64,000 nucleotides of DNA from Albula goreensis (GCA_022829145.1 CM040761.1:13450245-13514244), one strand, 5' to 3'. Positions 1 through 15,400 are shown, numbered from the stretch's first letter. Notes: a model not told the origin generated them from the sequence alone. Made by a program: numbers and translations.

Positions 1-3000
1 TTAAATGTATTAATACATATAGAATGACCAGTATTGTAAACCAACAGATCCTTGGGCCAAGTGTGCATCGCTGCTCTCAGATCAAAACTGAAGATCCCTG
101 CACTAAATTCAACAGCGCTACACTCACTGTCCTTATGTTCTTTGGGAACAGGGTTTGTTTTCCCATTGGCTGAAATCTCCACCCTTGAATGTAATAATCA
201 TGCAGGAAATGACTCAACCTGGAGATCCAGTATGACTGCCCGTTTGACTGTGGTCCCTGGAACACCAGTGGGGTAACAGTCAAATGTGTTTTTGCAGTGC
301 TGCAAACATCCATGCAAGTCCTCTGTCAGTAACAAGGTACTGTGATAATGCCTGACTCATTCTTTCCTGTCTTCTCTGTTAATGGTTCATTATGAACCAA
401 TATCCCTCCCACATCCAGCACCAAGATATTGCACAGTCATTCATGGAGCACTAAGAAGACATTCTAATCCCGATAAGAATGAATATTAATTATTTATGAT
501 TTAAGTGAATCCATTAAACATTTTTCCTCCGATGAAGCCACTTAAGAAGTTGCAACATAATGTACTTTCATGAGCCAGACTGGTCCTCTCCCACAACCCA
601 ACATGCACAAATCCCTGTTAGTGCAGTAATGGGCAGAACATGATAACTAAATGATAAAATGCACTGTGTGATCCCCATAAATCCATGCCCCGGGTCTGTG
701 GTTTGCTCCTTGAGTAAGCTATTCTATGTCCAGTGCAGTATTTTCCTTTGACTTTTATTGGGGTTGTTGTGACAGCACTATACACAGATGTCCTTTTTTT
801 GCTTTGATGACATCAGACAATGGTTCCCCATCTATGAAAGTCCATGAACCCACTTTATGATTGATCATATTTCTTGTGACCCAGTGCTAATTAAAATGTA
901 ACTTAATTTTTGTTCAAATATGAAATTATTTTTTTTAATCAAATAAACTTTTTAACCAAGGAACTATTAACCATTAACTAGGGAAGTGCTTTATACGTGA
1001 CACACATGTATGACTATTCCTATCAACCACTATTGAGTCCTGAGCAGGTAGGAAGCCAACGGTCTATTTTGGCATGTTTTCAATGTGTGTAATTGTACAT
1101 GGCGGATGCCTTGACATCCCATGATCCTAACGGTGGAATGGGGCTGCCCCCTTTGGTGCCTGGGAATTCATTAGCATGGAGAAGAACAGGACCTCTTTAC
1201 AGCAGTGACGTCCGGCTGGTCACTCCCACACAACGAAACAATGATTTTGTTTGATTTCCTCCCTTTGTCATTCTTCTCGTTCTCATTTTTTTCTCCATCC
1301 GCCTTCACTCCCTCTCCAACATTGAGACCCCTGGCTGCTCCATCCCACAGACTAAGTCACAAGACAAGTCTTTTGGAGCAGGGCAGAACCTTACTAAGTC
1401 TAGGCTATTTAGGTGACAAACACTGAAGTCACTTGTGTCTTTGGTCTCCATTCTCCTCTATGATGTTAGAGACTAGGTCCAGATTGAATATAATCTGCTG
1501 TCAAAAAGATATACCAGCCATTGTCTAACCAAGATCAATTATTGGGTTAAGGAGAATGCACAATGAACACATATAATGAACTGTAGCAGTCACAAGTTAA
1601 ACGAGTAGAAAGATGAAAATAACTGAAGTCAAGTGAGAACTGAGACTCTAAAGCAAATCTTGGAAGAACCAATAACAGGCTTTTCACAGTGGGACACAGA
1701 TGGCAAGCCATCACAGACCAGAACACAATAAACTGATACAAATTCTGTTCATGTCGTCTTGCAGTAGAATGGAAAAATAAAACATTGGTGAAGCAGCAAA
1801 AACTAAAATAAAATAATAATACTGTATTAATATTGTGTCAGAGGGAAATCCTATGTGTCCCTTTCATTTAGTTAACATAATCTTTGAATGTGTTAGAATA
1901 TGACAGTGCATTCCAAATACATGAGACAAGTAACTCATACTTTGAGTAACAAGAATTGCCTTCAGTTTATTGTTATACAGTGCTACGTATGTCAAATGTA
2001 AATAAATAAATAAACAGCAGTGGAAGGGGCCAAACATTTAATGTTAAGATTTTTTCCCTCTTGTGTTTGAAAAATCTACTCCAAACAGTACTTCACTGTA
2101 TGACTCTGTTACTTCCAACGGCTCAGAACGAGTGAGACATGGCCTCGCCCAACAAGATTTGTCAGTTTTAAACAACTTGTGAGATGTTTTAAGATAGCGT
2201 GCTATAACAGGCCATGCCAAAAATAAACAAGCATGCTTTGAGCTGAACCTCCTGCAGTGCTTCCCAATGTGCTCAAATGGTCAAAATCAAATAATGTCAA
2301 TGTGGTAATGTTGGCTATAATGTAAGCCACGATGTATTAAATCTAATATACTGTGGGTATACTGTACACTCCCAGACGTTTAGGTGGGCTTGAATAAGCA
2401 TGTAAACCATAGGATGAGTGATTTTGGATCTTGTTTTGTATGTATGTTTTCAGTCCCTGTCTTCAGCTGGACATGAATGAGGGTGGTGTTGATGTCTGGG
2501 AGGGGCATGGTTTTGTTTCTGTTATTCAGAATTGAGTATATTAGCATCCCTACTACATGGGCCACCAGAATGAAAAATCTTTCTGACCCATCATACCTTT
2601 CAGCATGTTGTCAGGCCAATTTTCTTAAAATCCACAGTTACCTTTACAGCACATTGCAAAAGAGTGCACTTTTTTAATACAGTGTTAATGGACAATGTCT
2701 TACTATTCACTAAATTAAAAAACAAAACTATGAATTGATTAAGCCAAAATGAAAGCATTGTGGAATTGTATAGGAAGGAACACCCCTTCAGTTTTATTAA
2801 CCTCTACCCATCTACACTGACTGACAAAGGAGATTGAGGCAGGGGCATAACAACAGCCTTCTGGGACCACAGGTCAAAAACAAAATGCTACAAATGAGCT
2901 AAAAAGGTTTGATCGAGGGTCTTGTAAACCTTCCCATATTTGGATTTGCCCTGAAGGGCCACTGAAAATTAAAACCTTCTACTTGGTAAATGCACATCAC

Positions 3001-3270
3001 TTATTTCATGGCTCTGGAAATGAATGTTCTTGCCTGCCAAGATAAGACCACACAGTTTTTTTGTATGCAACACTGATAAATATTGTTGTAACTGCTCATT
3101 TGATCTGAACAGATACAGTAAGTATGTGTCATGGTTGAACTGGATGATTATTTCCAAAATACTGTTTATGTTTTGAAGTGTCTGAAAGAACTTGTGGATA
3201 ATATTGTGAACCATCACAGTTTCTTACCCTCACTCTGTTGCTTAGGTGGGAGGCTTGTGTTTATGAGGCA

Positions 3271-3297
3271 GCTCTCTCTCTTTCTCTCTCTCTCTCT
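3271..3297. repeat. TC-rich microsatellite
   Basis: Dinucleotide TC tract with one TTT interruption. It is an ordinary simple repeat. Confidence 0.85.
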
Positions 3298-6200
3298 TTA
3301 TGTGTGTTAGTGTGTGCAGACTATTCTATTGTGGCGCTATTGTTGTTCCCGTTCTTCCCTAATGACAAGGCAAATTTATTTCCAGTTAAATAAAAGCATT
3401 ACAAAATACAACATTTTAAAGAAGATTCAACAATGACTTTATTTTACATTTCCAAAAGTATGGACAACTGTTTTGTTGTCTGTACTGTGAGATTATAAAT
3501 GAGAAGAGGCTGTAATTTTTTATGATTGTGCTTATCCATAATTATCTGTTATGGCATAAATAAGTGCAGGTTAGCCCATATTTAGTCTCAAAACTTACCC
3601 ACAAGACACAACACAATTCTACTTCACACAATTATGTGATATTATTTTTTGTGATGAAAACATTACCAATAGAGAAAGACTAGGTAAGATTTGGTGTCAT
3701 TTTACACTGAGATGTGAAGTGCTGTGGTTTTCATGTGAAGCTATTGATAACTCAGATCTTGTATGATTCAAGTTGTATATAACTGTCCATGAATGTTCAA
3801 ATATCAAGGAAATCTTTGAATGGTTCCTTGAGAATAGATTTTATTATGTACGTGAAACATCACATCTGGTCTGAGGAAACAGAGGTGATATCAGTGATAG
3901 TATCTGCTTGGCCCATTACCTATGGCAATGACACTTAAGCATCTTATAAGCATCAAAGAAATAAGATACAATGATGCAGTCCCCCAAAGAAAATGAGGCA
4001 TTTTGCTACACACCCCAAGCTGTGAAGTAATGTAGATGACCCTCCTAACTACGTAAAACAGAACCGCATCGTTGCAACCAGCTTGTGTCTCCACAGCCAG
4101 CTGGGAAAATCATCTTGCGTTACAATGCCCGTCTCTTCATCAATACAGAGGATAGTTTTCTTGGTGTTTTTCTACGTGATGGGCATAAAGTGTCATAGAT
4201 AGTATTTCTTGGGATAGCCGGTAATCCTATAGCAGTCTGTAGGTTTCCTGTAATTTGATGGGGCCAGAGACTATGCTGTTTAGACTCAGTGGCTCTCAGT
4301 ATGCAGGGAAAGGAGGGAGAAATTAGGCGAGATCTGCACAGTGATGAAAGATCTACTCGACATCGCTGGCCAAAGGCGGTCATCTGTAATTACATTAGTC
4401 ACCCACAAGTGACCTGCAGCCAAGGAGCTAAATTTCATTTTAATGAGTGAGCCCTGTGGACCGGCGCAGCTGATGATCACACAAAAACTGTCGTCTTTTG
4501 TTGTAGATAATAGGACCTGACAGTTCCTTGGGTATTTTTTTATTTTTATTTTTTTTTTACATTTTTTAAATTATTTTTCCATGCACAATCCTTCAAGAGA
4601 GTACTTCCAGTTTATATTATCCTGTGCGGCCTTGGACTCCCAAAATTTAAACTTGCACACCATACGCTTGTGTATTGTACATTAGTAATACCGGTACTTC
4701 CAAGAAATGCGTTGCAAGAAATAGGATCCCATGTTCTAGTTGGTTAGTTTCATTTGGTTTATTTTATCCCTTCTTTGGGACTGGCTTCAAGCCCTGAACA
4801 GGGATATTATATTGCTTTTGAGATGTGATCTATGGGGTAGAGCAAGAGGGTCAACTAAGTGAGGAGTTTACACTTACTTCCTGTAAGTATTGCCATCACA
4901 TTTTGAGGAATCAATTGGCTGCCCTCTCTACGCTCTAAAATAGCCTCTACTGTCATTTGCCTCTCATTTGTTTCTCATCTTGACTTGACCTCGTTCTCAG
5001 TAGTTGAATATCCTTAATTCATGCTCCAAAAATGGACTGGTAATTGAAGCATTAAACAATATCAGTACACTGACATTGCCCCAGCCTCTCTGCTATTCTT
5101 AACCGCCCCTGTTGGTCTGAGCACAGAGGATCAATACTGATGACAAACTGACGTCACATCGTCTGCTGTGGGAGGAATAAATGACCCCCCCACCCAGTGT
5201 TTTCTAACAAACCAACACGGAGCTTTCCAAATGCAGCTTTGTGACGTTGCCAGCAGCGTTGCACATTCTGTACACAACACACTGGTACACGCTCCCTTTC
5301 TCTTTGTTCATCTTAGGTGATAATTGATCATTCATTTGTGTAGCTCCGCATAAAGAGTGAGAGACAGCACACCTGATAAGAGCCTCCCACCTCTGCTCAT
5401 TGTGTTCATGCAGCAGTGACCAAATGAGCAATGAAAGATTCATTCATGGGTTCATCTTTTGTATCATAAAAGAAATGGAGCTTAACAGCTGTTCCTTATT
5501 TTACCACAGGCTAGAAAACATCACATCAGACAGTAAACACAGCCCAAGTGCTCAAAGGGCACAATGCAGAATAAATGAGTGTGACACCCAGGCTGTTAGC
5601 TGTTCACCAAAATCATTGAAGCCACATGACTAGCTCGAACCAGGACCAGTAAGCCAATAGCTCCCATTGATGATGTAAGACCTCTCTGGTTATCCAATCA
5701 TGAAAGCTCCAGAGTCCAATGGGAATGGCCTATGAGAGCCTGCTGCCATGGTTACCACAGGTCTACATAGTTCTTTTTTTCTTTTCGTGGACTTGCTTAT
5801 CACACAGCCTGGATAGCATTCAGTTCACAAAACCTCATCAGTTTCAGCACACAAAACAGCTGTGTGCTCATTTGGCCTTGTCATAAAACTATTTGCAAAG
5901 GATGTTGAGTAAAAGATATTCGAATTAATTATTTAGTATATGTGCTTATACATGTTCAGATATGAAACTGCAGATGGTTTTAGGGCCTTTTTTAGTACAT
6001 GTTATTATATTTCCTTTAATATCTATACCTGGAATACCATTTCAAATAGCTTGAAGAAATTAAAGGGTATGAAACATAATGGAATAATAGCATGTAAATT
6101 TAATTTGATAAGATGTGAACAAATTTGAGAAATTATATTAAAATATCACTCTGACAAACAGGCAGGGGGATAGTAAACCCTGCAGTTCTGATCATGTGCG

Positions 6201-6887
6201 ACCGCTGTCTTTTCTATTTGGCTTCACTGTTGAGGTTTCTGGGGTTCATTTATATTTGATATTGAAGTGATATTTTTATCCACACTGGATGCTGTAAATG
6301 ACCAATACCCACCAGGGCCAGAGCCCACCTAGTAAAAACAGTAGCTGTGTACTGATCGCTACTGCATGTAACTATAAATCACATATTGAGATTTTCCACA
6401 CCACTCATTGGTTGTAGCCACGGACAGAACACCTAGCAGTCATACATGTATCCTGTTTGGATGGGTGACAGAGATAAACAGTGAGAGAGAGCAAGAAATG
6501 GGCAGAGCATTTAAGAGCTCTATATGACATCAGCGTGTCTAACAGGTTCAGCTTGTGACTTTTTGGCTATTTTTTGAGGAAAAGGAAGGAATTTCTATTA
6601 TGAGTCAGAAATTTATGAGTGGATAAGTGACTGTGCACTTCTTTTCCGTACCAGCTGAGCATGGGGACAGCATCCTTTAGGCTGCTGGAGTGGGGGGTTG
6701 GGGACATGGAACTGCAGTTAAAGTGAGTAGCTGGAGCAGCGGGGGAATAGCTGTGGCTAACAGTAGCGTTTTGTTTCCTGATCTGGTATCTGGACGCATC
6801 ACGAGACAGAGGCCTACCTTGTGACTGTGCGAGAGACCCGAGCAAGGCCGGCTGTCTAGGGTCTCCTCTGGCCTGACAGCCAAGGAG

Positions 6888-6907
6888 GGCGGGGGGGTTG
6901 GGGGGGT
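6888..6907 (+). other. G-run cluster, possible G-quadruplex
   Basis: Long uninterrupted G runs separated by one to three bases, in the + strand orientation. The pattern fits a G-quadruplex motif. No gene is nearby. Confidence 0.45.
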
Positions 6908-7418
6908 GAGGGCTGATGGCTTAATGAGAGCCAGTGTGAGTGAGATCTGAGGTCATGTCACCGTGGCATAAAGTGACATAAGGGCCGTGCTCTTAGACCC
7001 GAATACGGCACCTCTTCAGACGGGAGAGAGGAATGCTTTACAGCTGAGGACTGGCCCTCTGAATGTAAAGCTCTGATCCCACTCATCTTGGACAAATTTA
7101 AATCCCTGTATGGAAACAAAAAACCTGAACTGACCATATTGTTTTAGGAACAAAATCATAGGTTAGAGTCAATGCACTTCTTTATCACTTGTACATCACT
7201 TGCACTCAGTTTCAGTTATACCTATATATTTTTATATATATACAATCATTTTTAGAAAAAATGGTCTTCCCAAACATGATAGAATATTTGAAACTCATTA
7301 TTTTGAAGAAATCTGGGATGGGTAGGTGATAAAGGAAAGGCTCCATTGGTTCTTTGGGTTGAACAAGGCAATGGTCATGTGCACATCTTTTTTTTGCATA
7401 AATAATAAATAAATATAT

Positions 7419-7442
7419 AAACAAACAAACAAACAAACAAAC
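7419..7442. repeat. AAAC microsatellite
   Basis: About six tandem AAAC units, next to AT-rich DNA. Confidence 0.85.
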
Positions 7443-10400
7443 ATTACTGGCTTTTATATACTCTCAATAATAACTTTTGCTTTTAGATTACATCATGTCA
7501 TAGGCACATTGTGTTCTCAGTTATTGACACAGAGGGTCAATATAAAACAGGAAATGTGTCACAGCGTACCATGTGCCCAGCCACTGTCAGTACATTCATT
7601 ACAGAATCATTGCTCCGTTCTGTGAGCAGCATAGTTTGGTAGAAATTCTCCTTGTGGCAAAAGAGACAAGCTACATTTTTAAAAAGGGTTTAACATGATG
7701 ACTTGGGCATGATTTGTAATATTATGGTATTATTAATACTCAAAAATGTAAGGTCAAAGTGGTATTGGTAACCTGAAACCACACAGATTACAGTTAAGTA
7801 CTAAATTGAAATTTAATGGATTTTGTTAAAAGTTCAGGAGAATCATTTTCAGACAACACCTTGAACCATTTCTGGTCTCCATTCAAGTATATAAACGCCA
7901 CGTATATCTCCCATCGTGCTTTGCATCTCTGGCATCCCACCTCCTCCCCATCGCCACCTCTTCTAACTATGTTTTCTTCCTACAGGGGGGTCCTCTTCCC
8001 CTGCGAGAACATCACCACTCCTCTCCCCCTTAGGACCCCAAGGCCAAAACCAGTGTACAATTTCTGTGCCTAACCATTTTAATAAACCATTCTATTCCTT
8101 CCTTTGTCTGAAAGTGTTTCTACTGAAAGTGTAATTGATCCCACCTGTTTGGTAATCCTGGGAACGCAGGAGCAAATGCTCTGAAAATCGTGTTTCCCTG
8201 ATCCCCCACCATGGAGAATCCTGCACCCCGGTGGAGTTTACAGTATCTCATTCAAAATCACCCTTTTTATGTAGTACAATTAATCCAAAAAACACAGCTT
8301 GTACACATCACACATCAGTAATGATTAAGCCTTTTTTTGATATACACCAGATACATAAGAAACATATTTATATTCAGAATGTTTAATAACTGAATGTCTA
8401 TGAGAACATTTCCTAATGTTTGCATTTTGTAGTGCAATGATCCATGCCAAATATTTCTTATCTCCGCTGAAAAGCTTGCGCATTGAAGCGTGACCAACAT
8501 AGCCACCAATTTCAGCTGCTCATTTCATCCTGTTGGCTGTTGTGGCATCAAACAATGAAAGCTTGCCTGATAAATCCTGAAAAAAGGAATTCAGGCAGTG
8601 GGTTTAACAAAAGAAATCACAGACATTTTTACAGGATCAGACTGAACTCTGCATAAACACATTTTTCCTTAAATTTCTAATGAAAACAGTTGCCACTCTT
8701 ATCAGTCAGATAAATGAAGTAACATGACTGTCAACACAAACAGCATTCAGGTAGTTTAGCAAATATTTTCAGTTAGGTTTCACTCCACTCCATTACACAC
8801 AGCTGATAGTGTCTTTGATGACCCAACATAAGCAGTCTGACCTACCGTGAGAGCATTGAATTATGTCTCCCTTGGACAAACACAAGTTTAAAGACACATT
8901 TTCGATTTTCACATGCAACCAAAAATACCTTCTGGGTGGTCATGTGACTGATCTCATGGTGAAAACTTGAATCAAATCAGAGACAATCATGTGCCATTGC
9001 ACCAGTTATTTTCAGTGTATCAGCTGTGCTTGGAGATATGTTCAGTTGAGTATGGTCAAATGACTTGAAGGTTTCAAGTAACCCAAGATTAAAAAAAAAA
9101 AAAAAACGATAACTTTATTTTCCTTTTAAAACAACCTATTGTGCCTTTTCATTTTTGTCTTTTACATATCCTTATTGTCAAAGTGCACCTAGTATTGCAC
9201 ATTAATAACTCTCTTCTATTACATGAGTACCCAGTGAATTAGTTTGCTGATATATTTTTAATACATTTTATAATTATAATGTCCACCATCCAGACACTAA
9301 TGGATTGCTAATTGAATATGTTGAATATACTGCATAGACAGTTATAAATATTAATCATTAAGAGATAGAGCACAAATAGAATGTTGTGAATGCCCTTGAA
9401 GTGTCTGCAGAGCCTTCCCAAGGTCTGGACTATGGCCACACTCTGTGCTCTGTCAAAAAGGAAATGAGGGGAAAAGATTTTGCCATCCAATTTTTAGCAG
9501 GGAGATTGTGACAGTAAAGAGGCCTATTGTTTGTGGCAGTGGACAGCAGAAATTGTTGCATGCTTTAAAGCACTCAGGTTTCAGGCAGGCCATAAGAAAG
9601 GAAAAAAACAATCACCTCCATTGTGTAATAATTGCTTTCAAAGGCCCTAAAAAGACATTCTAAATGAGATTACCATAGCATTTGATAATCATCTCTAATA
9701 ACGATACATTTCTCCAAACATAGTGGCCATATATTTTCCTGTTGATGTGTCTTCACAGGTACTGGTTAGCTGCATGGTATTTCAGAAGGATCATAACAAA
9801 ACAGAAATTTTGTGAAATACTATTTATGCAGAATGCATTTCATTGTGCCAATGCAAGTATTATTTTTTTCCATTATAAGTGTGTGATTTTTGTACTCTTC
9901 TGTTGCAGTCTTGAAATAGCAATAGATATGAATCTTTGGAGAAAAATTTGTAATGGGAAATAGCTTTGCAGAGCATGCATTTAGGTGATTTTATACTTAT
10001 TTTTTCTGCTCAGTATACTTATTGTTTCGAAAATTTAAGGAAATGTGTAGCTGCAAAGATAACAGCCTCTATATCACACTAAAAAGATAAGCAAATGAAT
10101 GAGAAAACAGGAATATTCAAACAAAGAAATAGCAAGGGTAAAGGAATTTCAACAACATGGTATTATTTGAACAAATTAGATATTTTGGAGAAAGCTGCTA
10201 CCCCCAAAACACCAGCAAATCGGCCTTGCTTTTAGGTTGGGTAGTATAAAAGAAAAGAGTGTTAGCAGCCATTGAGGGTCAGATCGGGTACTTCAATTAC
10301 GTGCAACTGAAAGCTAAGATCTGATACTGTGATTGTACAAGTGTACCATCACCTCAACAGAAAGGACAAAGAACCAGTAAGAGACAGAAAGTAAGTTCTC

Positions 10401-12179
10401 AGAAAGTGTGATCGGAGGAGGCCAGGCCTTGCTTAAGAACTGCAGTATACGAAAATGGAGCCAGGGAGCAATTGGAGGCTTTCCACCTCTTCAAGGTGAA
10501 TGTTAAACTACTTCACACTCAGAATTCTGTTCGCTGGCTGCTAAGACACGCACTTGACTCTATCATGGTGCCTTCATGTAATTAATCAATGGACAGGTGT
10601 TTGGGTCCCACTTGCAGATTTCATATGCAACCCATAAAGAAACTGCATCTACAAATGACAAATATTGCCTGTAGCTATTTTGAAAAGTGCTGTATATTAA
10701 ATGGAGAGCCAAGAAGGTCTTCTCTACAATTATAAATCATGTAAATGGATATACTTTCTTGCAATCAGCACCTTTTAGTTTCAGTAATATGTTCCCTCGA
10801 GGCACAAGGCTTTCTATACATGTATATAGGCCAAGGTTCTAAACAAATTGGTTTTGGGGATGGGGAGTGGGCTCGGCTGAAGCTGGGATTCTACAGCGTG
10901 GAGTGCCATACAAATTACACAAAACAACATGACACACAGTACAGATTTTCAGAATGGGGAAAAACGACGGTTCATGTGGAATAAAGAGCATAAAAAATCC
11001 ACAAGGCAAAGGAAATGACCTCACTGCCCACGGTTAATTACCATGGACGATCAATGTTCCACAGACATTACGACCTCAGGCAAAAATCCATTTCACCTCT
11101 CATACAGCCCACTGCAATGAAGAGATCAAATATTACCTCCTATTCCCTTGAGGTACTGCCCAGATGTCCCGAGGGGTGCAGGTGTCCTGATGAGGTCCTG
11201 CTACCTCTTAACAGAGCGAGTCAATTACCTGCTCATTGCAGTGAGACGCCTTGCACTGGCATTGCTAGAATTAACTCTGACCTGAATATGTAAAAATATG
11301 AATGTTAGACAAAATATGTAACTCAGCTAGTATGTCAGTCAGTAACTGACTGTACTTTCCCTTCCACCTCACCACTGACTGGTGAGCTGGTGAACAGTGA
11401 GGCTAGCTAGCTCCAATAACAAATCCTGTCACTGAAGTAGAATGCACAAACATTTTAGCATGTGTTAAAGGCTTTGGTAAACCTGGCCCTCAGGTTGATT
11501 TTCACTTAGCTGTGGGACAAGATTATCATGAGAATTTTTCCCAAACAAAACTTGGGAGGTAAATTGCTAGACTGGCACTTACAAAGAGATCGGATCAGCT
11601 CTAATACATTCCTGTTCTCAAAAAATTACCTGCCCCCCGGTTTTAAGCATTAAACACAAAGTAGCCAATGCACATTTTAGTTTATTGAATTGTAATCCTC
11701 ATTGTCATAGAATTCTCTTTGAAAGCTTAAAAGTATTTTCCAGCATTTCACACAATCTGTGCTGAACTGGAAGGAGAAATCTCAAGCAGACAGGATGAGA
11801 AAATTCATTTGAAATAAATGAAGGTGTACTCTCTCTCATGATGCCAAAAGTGACTTATGGTCTTCTCTGCAAACAAAATGAAGTAGCTGAAAACAAAATA
11901 TGAGATAGCAACAAAAAAAATATATAAATACATACCCAGGGCATACCTCTTTAGAACCCTGAGTCCCACAATATTCTGCCAGAAGAAAAAATAGCCCTGC
12001 ACGTCACAATCGTACGACCTTCAGAACGTCTCATTGTGTATCCATGGTGAAAGGTCTGCATAGCTGGCTCTGGGTCAGGCAGGCGGACAATAACAGGGTG
12101 AACTCTGGAGACAACTGTGATAAAAAAAAATACAAAGCATAATATGAAATATGTCTCTCTCTCAGTGCTTGATTGCCTG

Positions 12180-12440
12180 GAGATACAGTATCAGAGATGG
12201 GGTCACCAGCCGCAGAGATGGGGTCATGTTGGGGCTCCGTGGAGCACTCAAAGCCAGGGAGAGATTCTGCACAGAGACCAGGGGCTCCAGCAGCAGAGAT
12301 TTCCAGGCAGCAGACGGCATAGCCCCCGTGGTGACAGAGCAGGCGCGCTCGCCGCTGATAAGCAGATGGCAGCTGTCTGCTCGGCCGGTCTGCTCCTCTA
12401 GGGCTGACGTGACTCATCCCTGCAGATATTTCCCACTGTA
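12180..12440. promoter_or_regulatory. Candidate regulatory block in the gene-poor region
   Basis: This block is much richer in G, C and CpG than its flanks and has high sequence complexity. It includes a repeated 14-bp stretch (CAGAGATGGGGTCA-like) spaced 21 bp apart, an E-box-like CAGATGGCAGCTGTCTG and an AP-1-like GTGACTCAT. It looks like a conserved non-coding element, but conservation cannot be tested here. Confidence 0.3.
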
Positions 12441-15400
12441 ACGGAGAACTCCAGTATCCTTGGGAAGAGTGGCTTGCTTCTACCTCCTTTTTTTTCTCTT
12501 GTGTTAGCGCACAATCCTTTTTTATCTTTCTCTTCTCTTTGGTTGACTCACTCACATTTTTATTCTTCTCTTCTACCTCAATATTTCACCTTAAGTTTTC
12601 CTGTTCTCTCTCTTTCTCTTTTGCTTGTGGCTCTGTACATAATTCCAGCAAAGGATGGAGATATATATCTTCAATTGTATATAAACCTCTTGTAAAGCTA
12701 CACCCGTTAATAAATTTAAGAGATATCTTGTTGACTCAACCTTTTTTTCTTCTCTCAAGCATTTTCTTCACCTCTCGTTTTTCACCCATGTCTACTTTGT
12801 TCAATTTACACAGCTAAGAGGTCAAAAATGGAACAAATAACTGAATAAAAATGAAACATTTCGCTTTCTTTGATTGTGCCATTCTGTTTAAATGCAATCA
12901 TTTTGTCCCTGACTCTCATGTGTCATCAAGTGCCATTTATACATTTATAACTAAAGTCAATGACTCTGGACCAAAATGTTTTAACAAAAGCTCATATAGT
13001 GTGTTTTACAATGATATTGAGAGATGGCACTAGTTTGAGAAGGACCATAAGGGAAATTTACTTCTTTCTCAGGAGAATAATGGATCATACAAACGCCTTA
13101 TTTCATAAATACTTCAACTGTAATCCTCATAGGAACAATTCACAATTAAACTACATGAGAGCACAAAATGGCATTCCTATGAGACAAATACAAAACAGCC
13201 AAACTCAAAATCATCATCTTCTAAAGTTACCTTAAATTGGTAACACATTGTCTGTGACCTTCATCTCAAAGAAGTCTGAGATTTTGCATCCTACCAAGAT
13301 CACACATAGCATAAACTGAGATTTCATTTATAGTCCAGAGAGGAACCTGAGAGACATGAAACACCTTTGTAAGTGTCAGTCTGTGCCGTCTGGTATTGGT
13401 CTTGCAGATACACAAAATAAAGTTGAGAAATCTCAATAGACTTTTTCCAGTCCTCAGGCAAGTCACATGGGTAATACACCAAAAATAACAAAAAAAAAGG
13501 AAAAAAAGAAAATAATGCAGCATAGCCATTCAGTCAATACTCCAAGGGCAGTTAAAGACTCCAGCATTCCTGTATCCCAGCTGTCCCCTTATGACTTAAA
13601 ACAGGCCTCCTGGCTAGACGAAGGTTCATATGAGACAGCATTTTCTATGCACGAAGTTGCCTATTATGCTGCTCTGGGTAAGGTTGCTCTGCCAATTCCT
13701 TAATTTATCATTTAAATACCATGTTGTTGATGTAGTGCTGCTCACCATGGAAACAAAAACAACTACTGAGTGGCAGGTAAATAAAGCATTTAATAAAATG
13801 TGTTGTGCAGTAATGGAACGAGGCTTAGTGGCTCATTAGTGTGGTCCTGTGTAAATCTATATTTTTTGTCTACTTTAGATGAGGCATTATTGTCTTTAGC
13901 TGTCATCTGACCTGTTTGATGCTTGAGCACCCTTCATTAATTACGCTTCAGTTCAACCAATCTGAAGCAATGCCAGGTATAAACTGGATATACTGTTTAG
14001 TCAGTGTGAAATGGGAAAATGGCCTTGTTCTTTGGTCATTAGCTGAAGCAGAGGACATGCCCAGGTCACTCACATGAGCAATGATTTTTTCCTCCATACT
14101 ACAGCCAGTGTCAAACCAGCAAAAATCAATAGGGCAAGCCTCCAGGTCACATGACTTCACTAGAATCTAGTGGGAAGATGGTGGACAATTGCACATTTAC
14201 ACAGAGAAATGTGTTTTCTTTCCTCAGCATAGTCCTGAAACAGACATTCCAATTTCACTGAGCAGAAAAAAGTAACATTTCTGCAAACACAACTTGGGGA
14301 AAAAATATCCCAGGGTTAAAGTAGCTCTCAGGCAATTCATTTATGGGGTATAGCCTACAATGGCTGGCTTTCATGTACTTTATGTTAGAGTGCAGTGTAA
14401 TCATGCCTTAATGAAAATCTAAGACTGAGTAAAGTTAATTGGTCAACAGAGTTAAAAAATGAACACATGGTATGAAATAAGAAATGTCATTGGCCTGGGG
14501 TCCTGGCCTGATTAAGTAAAAGTGTCCAGTGCTTTACGGTCAATGATTCCCAATCCACATACTGGTCCACATACTGACAGTGTGACATGGCATTAGGGTA
14601 AGTTTTTACCGGAGGAATAAATATACTCTGTGAAGAGCGGTACACTGCCGCTAGCCCTTTGAGCGGGCTTTAAGCTTACGCCACTTTGGCAAAAAGCACA
14701 GGAGACAGATGTGAAGAATGAAAACCTGTGAAATTCACCCTGTATCAGGGTAAGCTAAGCTGCTAGGTAATTATGTGATGAAAAAGTGGAGCGAGGCTGA
14801 ACAGTGTCCACAGTCTGAGCACAGCACCGACCACAGTCACAGAGATGACCTATCACACGCGAGGGCAATACAACCAGCGAGGGTCACCAAGCAGCAAATT
14901 GCTTGCCCCGAGTACAACGCTTTAGCATTTAATTTCACAGATAGGTTTTTGAAACCAGTTTGTGTCCTCTGTTCCAGACAATGGCTTCTGAACTTCAGGG
15001 CAAAAAAAGGTTTTGGAAACAAGAAGTTGTCTTATTAAATCATGGAGATTTCTCTCACCAGTTTACAAGGTTGTTTCCTTTGGCTGTGGGCCATTCAAAC
15101 ACCACTCTCAGTTATCCGTGACACTTGATTATTACAAAAGAGCTTAAAGTGAACTAAGGTTTGTCTTCTCAGAGCCAGACAATTCATTCTAACACAAATA
15201 ATTTTATCATACAGGACTTTTTGAGCTTGATCAAGTATTGAATTTGATGAAATTCTTGGCATCCATTACACTAAATCTTTGTGGCAAAGTTGGCTGGGCA
15301 ACCATGAATAATGCAAAAGATGCATGAACTTAAATTCAAGATCATTCAAAGGAAATGATTTAAGTAAAAAATATTGATTTGACACATTGGTGATGCACGA

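Larger units (their letters stand above)
1..11000. other. Gene-poor non-coding DNA, left part
   Basis: I see no exon, RNA gene or recognisable transposon coding region here. Open frames are short, differ in frame and strand, and resemble no family I know. The stretch is AT-rich with small low-complexity tracts: a TC run near 3271-3297, T-rich DNA near 4529-4574, an AAAC run at 7419-7442, a G-run cluster at 6888-6907 and an A run near 9092-9107. It is intergenic, or possibly intronic to a gene whose exons lie outside the window. Confidence 0.6.

Noticed and set aside
5631..5645. tRNA-like B-box (GCTCGAACC)
   Set aside because: There is no matching A-box or cloverleaf around it.
12031..12555. 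174-codon open frame on the minus strand
   Set aside because: It has no family resemblance, no splice context, and overlaps equally long frames on the other strand in a GC-rich block. Long frames are expected by chance where AT-rich stop codons are scarce.
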